From ZC4RG30 sp964417875 (GTDB lineage Bacteria; Pseudomonadota; Gammaproteobacteria; Steroidobacterales; Steroidobacteraceae): a stretch of 5,706 nucleotides of DNA. The stretch spans positions 1 to 5,706 of the forward strand of contig CAYQJU010000124.1 of the NCBI GenBank assembly GCA_964417875.1, read 5' to 3'. A program made the position numbers and the translations under genes. Of this stretch, positions 1 to 5,706 are shown one piece after another (the stretch's first letter is position 1; every line of letters starts with the position of its first letter). The notes under the pieces are model-generated. The model had not been told where the DNA came from. It ran no database searches and saw only the letters and a program-made list of their open reading frames with translations.

Positions 1-850
1 CCTGGAACAGCGCCGCATCCGGCGGCAGGTAGCCATGCAGCGGGCTCTGCCAGCCTCCGAAGAAGAACACCGCGGTCAGCGCCGCGATCAGGATCATGTT
101 GGCGTATTCGGCGAGGAAGAACATCGCAAAGCCGGCGCCGGAATATTCGACGTGGAAACCGGCCACGATCTCCGACTCGCCTTCGGCCACGTCGAAGGGC
201 GCGCGGTTGGTCTCGGCGACGCCGGAGATGAAATAGACGATGAACAGCGGGAACAGCCAGAACCAGTTCCACGACAGGAAGCCGCCGGACTGCGCCGCGA
301 TGATGTCGCCGAGGTTCAGGCTGCCGGCGGCCATCAGCACACCCACCAGCGCGAAGCCCATCGCGATTTCGTAGGCCACGATCTGCGCCGCCGAGCGCAT
401 GGCACCCAGGAACGCGTACTTCGAGTTCGACGCCCAGCCGGCGATGATCACGCCATAGACGCCCACCGAGGTCAGCGACAGGATGTACAGCAGCCCCGCA
501 TCGATGTCGGCGATGGCGAAGCCCGGCGCGACCGGCACCGCGGCCCACAGCGCAAACGCCGGGATCAGCGCAAGGGCGGGCGCGAGGCGGAACAGCACCC
601 CGTTGGCCTGCGAGGGCACCACCACTTCCTTGATCAGCAGCTTGATCACGTCGGCGAACGGCTGGCCCATGCCCGGCAGGATGCCCAGCAGCCGCACGCG
701 GTTGGGCCCGCGGCGCACCTGCATCCAGCCGATCAGCTTGCGTTCCCACAGCGTGAGATAGGCGACGCACAGGATCAGCGTGATGGTCACGGCCAGGATC
801 CACACCGTGGAGCGCACGAAGGACGGCAGGGTTTCCCAGAGCTCGATCAT
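1..850 (-). CDS. nuoH: NADH-quinone oxidoreductase subunit H (NuoH/ND1), 3' end cut off by window
   Basis: NuoH is the ND1-type inner-membrane subunit. It joins the peripheral arm to the membrane arm, forms much of the quinone-access tunnel and starts the charged channel leading to the proton pumps. The ATG at 850-848 overlaps the nuoG TGA as ATGA, and 283 codons run to the window edge; homologues are about 340-360 residues, so the last 60-75 residues are outside. Signatures: hydrophobic helix at about 12-34 ending in LTLWERKLIGWMQVRRGPN (32-50), GQPFADVIKLLIKE (62-75), further hydrophobic helices near 86-108, 119-140, 156-176, 196-211 and 240-263, AAQIVAYEIAMG (154-165), and the family hallmark GVAETNRAPFDVAEGESEIV (210-229) followed by GFHVEYSG (231-238). 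The acidic residues E213, E223, E225 and E227 sit in the conserved loop at the quinone cavity. No stop or frameshift interrupts it. The upstream purine stretch (GGGGG about nine bases before the ATG) is only a fair ribosome site, so translation probably depends on coupling to nuoG. Confidence 0.97.
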   Translation of the reverse strand, partial: MIELWETLPSFVRSTVWILAVTITLILCVAYLTLWERKLIGWMQVRRGPNRVRLLGILPGMGQPFADVIKLLIKEVVVPSQANGVLFRLAPALALIPAFALWAAVPVAPGFAIADIDAGLLYILSLTSVGVYGVIIAGWASNSKYAFLGAMRSAAQIVAYEIAMGFALVGVLMAAGSLNLGDIIAAQSGGFLSWNWFWLFPLFIVYFISGVAETNRAPFDVAEGESEIVAGFHVEYSGAGFAMFFLAEYANMILIAALTAVFFFGGWQSPLHGYLPPDAALFQ

Positions 851-3011
851 GCGCCGGCCCCCGTCTCGCCATACACGCGACGGAAATTGCGCGCCTCACG
901 CGTGCGCTGCAATGGCGGCGAGCGGCGCACGATGGCATCGCTCTGGTACATGGGCAGGTCGGTCACGGTGACCGGCCCGTCGGCCGGTGGCGTCAGGTTC
1001 GCCGGCTGGGTGGCGAGCGGCCGCGCATTGCGTTCGACCAGCGTGCGCAGCGCGTCGCGCACTTCGTCGGACGACATCGCATCGAAACCGGGCAGGTCGA
1101 GCAGGTTGCCCAGCACGCGCAGCACCTTCCAGCCCGGGCGCGCCTCGCCTACCGGCTGTGCGACGCCGGCGAAGCTCTGCCACTGCCCCTCGAGGTTCAC
1201 ATAGGTGCCAGAGGTCTCGGCGAAGGTGCCGATGGGCAGCAGCACATGCGCCACGGACTTGATCTCCTCGCTGGCGAAGGGCGTCGCCGCCACCACGAAG
1301 CTTGCGGCGCGCAGCGCATCTGGCGCCTTGCGATGCAACGTGTCGGCCGGCTCCATGTCCCACAGCAGGTAGGCGTCGAGTCCCTCCGACAGCATTGCGC
1401 CGGCATTGAGGCCGGCCTTCTCGCGCGGCACCCCGCCCGCGGCGCGGTGCGGCAGCACGCCGGCCAGGTGCGCGCCGGCGGCGTTGCCACCCTCGGCCAG
1501 CACGCCGACCTGCGCCCCGGTGGCCTCGGCGAGCCGCATCACGGCAGTGCGCAGTGCGGAATACTGCGGATGGCGCAGCGCCAGTGCGCCCAGCCAGATG
1601 GCCTTGCGCTGTGCGCCCCGCAGCTGCTCGATGATGGCGCGGTGCGCGTCGGTGATGCTGGCCTGCGCGCTGCCCACGGTGCCGGCACCGGCGGCGGACA
1701 GCAACGCATTCAGCTGGGCCAGCTGCGCGGCCGGCGGTTCGACCAGCTGCGCGGCCACCGGGAACAGGTATTCGAATTGCGCCGGATTCAGGAAACTGAC
1801 CTGGCATCCGGCGACGGCGGCCTTGCGCACGCGATGGGCCAGCAGCGGCAGCTCGCGGCGCAGGTTCGAGCCCACCACCAGCAGCGCCTGCAGGTGATCG
1901 ACCTCGGCGATGGCGCCACCCAGCGACGGCAGCGCGGGGTCGGCGGCATCGGCCGCGAAATCGAGCTGGCGCAGCCGGTGATCGATGTTGGTGGTGTCGA
2001 GCCCGCCCGCCACCTGCGCCAGCAGCGCGTATTCCTCGACGGTGCCCGAGGCGCCGGCCAGGATGCCGAGACGCTCGCCGCGCACCTGCTTCAGGCCCCT
2101 GGCCGCCGCTTCGAGCGCGGACTGCCAGTCGGTCTCGCGCCACGCGCCGGAGGCATCGCGCACCATGGGGCGCTGCAGGCGGTCGGGGCTGTAGACGCCT
2201 TCATAGGAGAAGCGGTCGCGGTCGGAGATCCAGCACTCGTTGATGGACTCGTTCTGTCGTGGCACCACGCGCATCAGGCGACCGCGCCAGATGTGGCCGT
2301 AGAGGTTGGTACCGAGGCCATCATGCGGTGACACCAGCGGCGCCTGCGTCATCTCCCAGGCGCGCGCGCGGTAGCGGAACGGCTTGCTGTTCAGCGCCCC
2401 CACCGGGCACAGGTCGATGATGTTGCCGGAGAGCTCGTGGTCGACGCTCTTCTCGACATAGGTGCCGATCTCGTTGTTCTCGCCGCGATTGCTGGTGCCC
2501 AGTTCGGGGAAGCCGGCGATCTCCTGGCCGAAGCGCACGCAGCGCGTGCAGTGGATGCAGCGCGTCATGTCAGTGGAGACCAGCGGCCCCAGGTTCTTGT
2601 CCTTGACCACGCGCTTGCGCTCGGCAAAGCGCGCCACATCGCGGCCATAGCCCAGCGCGAGATCCTGCAGCTCGCACTCGCCGCCCTGGTCGCAGATCGG
2701 GCAGTCCAGCGGATGGTTGATGAGCAGGAACTCCATCACCCCCTTCTGCGCGTCGACCGCCAGGGGCGAGTGGGTATGGACCTTCATGCCGGCGGTGACC
2801 GGCGTCGCGCAGGCCGGCAGCGGCTTGGGCGCCTTCTCGACCTCGACCAGGCACATGCGGCAGTTGGCCGCCACCGGCAGTTTGTCGTGATAGCAGAAGC
2901 GCGGCACGTAGATGCCCTGCGTGTCGGTGACGCGCATCAGCATCTCGCCCTTCTTCGCCTGGATGGCGACGCCATCGACGGTGATCGTGACGGTGTCGGA
3001 TGGCACCGCGT

Positions 3012-3015
<4 letters not shown>
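847..3015 (-). CDS. nuoG: NADH-quinone oxidoreductase subunit G (NuoG/75 kDa), Fe-S clusters N1b, N4, N5
   Basis: NuoG is the large peripheral-arm subunit that wires electrons from NuoF towards the Q module. From the ATG at 3015 it is 722 residues, close to the mitochondrial 75-kDa subunit and shorter than the roughly 910-residue E. coli protein. The N-terminal ferredoxin-like domain has N1b ligands C41, C52, C55 and C69. Next come N5 ligands H101, C105, C108 and C114 (HPLDCPIC to GGEC), then N4 ligands C153, C156 and C159 (RCIHCTRC) with C203 (DLCPVGAL). The optional N7 cluster is missing: residues 226-236 have no cysteines where N7-type proteins have C-x2-C-x3-C. From about residue 230 the chain is a molybdopterin-oxidoreductase-like domain without cofactor function in this family. 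It starts with NECWISDRDRFSYEG (259-273), becomes alanine-rich and divergent in the middle, then is again typical at SEEIKSVAHVLLPIGTFAET (582-601). A conserved tail follows (LPMYQSDAIVRRSPPLQ, about 687-703). A strong AGGAGG precedes the start; both ends overlap neighbours as ATGA. Confidence 0.98.
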
Positions 3016-4322
<1,307 letters not shown>

Positions 4323-4325
4323 GCG

Positions 4326-4832
4326 CTACTTCAGCTTGTCCAGCACCTCATCGACCTTCTCGGGCGTGAGGTATTCGTGATAGACGTGATCCACCATCAT
4401 CATCGGCGCGCCGGTGCAGGCGGCCAGGCATTCTTCCTCGCGCTTGAGGAAGATGCGTCCGTCGGGCGTGCTCTCGCCGGTGCGGATGCCGAGCTTGTTC
4501 TCGACATGCTCGACGATGGCATCGGCACCGTTGAGCATGCACGAGATGTTCGTGCACACGCTGACATGGTGCCGGCCGCAGGGCTTCGTCTCGAACATCG
4601 AGTAGAAGGTCGCCACCTCATAGACATGGATGGGCGGCAGCTGCAGGTATTCGGCCACCGCATCCATCAGGTCGGTGGTGAGGAAGCCGTTGTTCTGCTC
4701 CTGCGCGAAACGCAGCGCAGAGATCACCGCCGAGCGCTGCCTGCCCTCGGGGAAGCGCGCCACCCAGTCGTCGATCTCGTGGCGCGTGTGCTCGTTGAGC
4801 AGCGCCGCCTTGCCGGTCACCCCTGCACTCAC
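4326..4832 (-). CDS. nuoE: NADH-quinone oxidoreductase subunit E (NuoE/24 kDa), [2Fe-2S] N1a protein
   Basis: NuoE is the thioredoxin-fold 24-kDa subunit of the cytoplasmic NADH-dehydrogenase module. It carries the off-pathway [2Fe-2S] cluster N1a beside the FMN of NuoF. The protein is 168 residues, a normal family length. The N-terminal helical region (about 10-65) leads into PPIHVYEVATFYSMF (66-80), a hallmark of the family. The four N1a ligands are present: C93 and C98 (C-x4-C in VCTNISC), then C135 and C139 (C-x3-C in ECLAAC). I chose the GTG at 4832-4830 because it overlaps the nuoD TGA as GTGA and has a GAGGTG purine tract seven bases upstream of the start. It also gives a standard N-terminus. 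The frame stays open upstream to an ATG at 4952, but that extension is arginine/glycine-rich, lies wholly inside nuoD and resembles no NuoE. Stop is TAG at 4328-4326, three bases before nuoF. Function is certain; the exact start is likely but inferred. Confidence 0.97.
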   Translation of the reverse strand: MSAGVTGKAALLNEHTRHEIDDWVARFPEGRQRSAVISALRFAQEQNNGFLTTDLMDAVAEYLQLPPIHVYEVATFYSMFETKPCGRHHVSVCTNISCMLNGADAIVEHVENKLGIRTGESTPDGRIFLKREEECLAACTGAPMMMVDHVYHEYLTPEKVDEVLDKLK

Positions 4833-5706
4833 CGGTCCACCTCGCCGAACACGATGTCCTGGGTGCCGATCACGGCCACCACGTCGGCCAGCATGTGGCC
4901 CTCGACCATCTCCGGCAGCGCCGACAGGTGCGTGAAGCCAGGCGCCCGGCAATGCAGGCGATAGGGCTTGTTCGCGCCATCGGACACCAGATACACGCCG
5001 AACTCACCCTTGGGTGCCTCGACCGCGGCGTAGACCTCGCCCGGCGGCACGGTAAACCCCTCGGTGAAGAACTTGAAGTGGTGGATCAGTGATTCCATCC
5101 CGTCTTTCATCTCTTCGCGGCGCGGCGCGCGCACCTTGCGGTTGTCGAGCATCACCGGGCCGGGATTGGCGCGCAGCCAGGCGATGCACTGCTGGATGAC
5201 GCGATTGGACTGGCGCATCTCCTCGATGCGCACCAGGTAGCGGTCGTAGCAGTCGCCGTTGACGCCCACCGGCACGTCGAAGTCCATGTCGGCATAGACC
5301 TCGTAGGGCTGCTTCTTGCGCAGGTCCCAGGCGATTCCCGAGCCGCGCAGCATCGGGCCGGTGAAGCCCAGCTGCACCGCCCGTTCGGGCGAGACCACGC
5401 CGATGTTCACCGTGCGCTGCTTCCAGATGCGGTTGTCGGTGAGCAGTGTTTCATACTCGTCGATGCACGCCGGGAAGCGACGGGTGAAGTCCTCGATGAA
5501 ATCGAGCAGCGAGCCGGAGCGTGCCTCGTTGAGCTGGTCCACTTCCTTTTTCGAGCGGAAGCGCGAGGGCTGGTACTTCGGCATCGTGTCGGGCAGGTCG
5601 CGGTAGACGCCGCCGGGACGATAGTAGTTGGCGTGCATGCGCGTGCCCGACACCGCCTCATAGCAGTCCATCAGGTCTTCGCGCTCGCGGAAGCAGAACA
5701 GGAACA
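4829..5706 (-). CDS. nuoD: NADH-quinone oxidoreductase subunit D (NuoD/49 kDa), 5' end cut off by window
   Basis: NuoD is the 49-kDa-type subunit of the complex I Q module, which with NuoB and NuoH shapes the quinone-reduction pocket. It descends from the large subunit of [NiFe] hydrogenases. The reading frame is open to the window edge (first full codon at 5704) and gives 291 residues ending in TGA at 4831-4829. Family members are about 415 residues, so roughly 125 N-terminal residues, including the quinone-pocket HRG region, are outside. Visible family signatures are FREREDL at the very start, SGTRMHANYYRPGG (fragment residues 19-32), SGSLLDF, DNRIWKQRT, GFTGPMLRGSG, DLRKKQPYEVY, VGVNGDCYDRYLVR, PKGEFGVYLVSDG and the C-terminal GTQDIVFGEVDR, which closes the protein as in complete homologues. 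The last codons overlap the nuoE start (GTGA), implying coupled translation. Whether it is fused to NuoC, as in enterobacteria, cannot be seen, though the visible part resembles the unfused form. Identification is very secure. Confidence 0.98.
   Translation of the reverse strand, partial: FLFCFREREDLMDCYEAVSGTRMHANYYRPGGVYRDLPDTMPKYQPSRFRSKKEVDQLNEARSGSLLDFIEDFTRRFPACIDEYETLLTDNRIWKQRTVNIGVVSPERAVQLGFTGPMLRGSGIAWDLRKKQPYEVYADMDFDVPVGVNGDCYDRYLVRIEEMRQSNRVIQQCIAWLRANPGPVMLDNRKVRAPRREEMKDGMESLIHHFKFFTEGFTVPPGEVYAAVEAPKGEFGVYLVSDGANKPYRLHCRAPGFTHLSALPEMVEGHMLADVVAVIGTQDIVFGEVDR
4838..4843 (-). promoter_or_regulatory. Ribosome binding site of nuoE (supports GTG start)
   Basis: Read on the minus strand the tract is GAGGTG, inside the last codons of nuoD. 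The GAGG core is separated by seven bases from the GTG at 4832. No ATG in the nuoE frame is as well placed, so this site supports the GTG start overlapping the nuoD stop codon. Confidence 0.6.

Noticed and set aside
35..1204. 389-codon plus-strand open frame across nuoH and the end of nuoG.
   Set aside because: It is a shadow of nuoH/nuoG with low-complexity Arg/His/Gln/Gly-rich composition and no family resemblance. NuoH on the other strand reads cleanly with all hallmarks.
896..2143. 415-codon minus-strand open frame inside nuoG in another frame.
   Set aside because: Arg/Ala/Gly-rich out-of-frame shadow of the nuoG coding sequence; no independent start context or domain.
1246..2331. 361-codon plus-strand open frame antisense to nuoG.
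   Set aside because: Composition-driven shadow of nuoG; the translation resembles no protein family, and the nuoG frame is fully supported on the minus strand.
4323..4325. Possible regulatory site or terminator between nuoE and nuoF.
   Set aside because: Only three bases separate the genes and no hairpin with a T-run is seen; this is a simple intra-operon junction.
4833..4952. Upstream in-frame ATG at 4952 as the nuoE start.
   Set aside because: The added residues are an Arg/Gly/His-rich out-of-frame reading of nuoD; the GTG at 4832 gives the normal family length and a coupled junction.

Overview
The window is a stretch of the respiratory complex I operon (NADH:quinone oxidoreductase, NDH-1). 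All genes are on the minus strand, so transcription runs from high to low coordinates in the order nuoD (5' end cut off) - nuoE - nuoF - nuoG - nuoH (3' end cut off). The DNA is GC-rich, with strong G/C preference at third codon positions. The proteins are of the alpha/beta/gamma-proteobacterial, mitochondria-like type: NuoG is short and has no N7 cluster, and NuoF carries the GTC motif after its acidic FMN loop. The overall impression from memory of the families is a high-GC beta- or gamma-proteobacterium, possibly near Xanthomonadales/Nevskiales or Burkholderiales. This is an inference and not a database result.

Layout: 5706-4829 is the C-terminal 291 residues of NuoD. 4832-4326 is NuoE, with a GTG start. 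4322-3012 is NuoF. 3015-847 is NuoG. 850-1 is the first 283 residues of NuoH. There is essentially no non-coding DNA. nuoD/nuoE, nuoF/nuoG and nuoG/nuoH overlap by four bases in an NTGA stop/start arrangement, and nuoE/nuoF are separated by three bases. I see no promoter, terminator, tRNA, repeat, CRISPR or mobile element; the operon promoter and terminator must lie outside the window.

How the genes work together: NuoE, NuoF and NuoG form the peripheral-arm electron input. NADH is oxidised at FMN in NuoF, with N3 in NuoF and N1a in NuoE nearby. Electrons then pass along N1b, N4 and N5 in NuoG towards the Q module. NuoD contributes to the quinone pocket at the end of the peripheral arm, and NuoH is the membrane subunit on which that pocket sits and the first part of the proton-pumping arm. 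All visible Fe-S ligands are intact, so the machine looks functional. I found no sign of a novel system here. Several very long open frames on the plus strand are composition-driven shadows of the nuo genes. The points worth noting are small ones about overlaps, start codons and cluster content.
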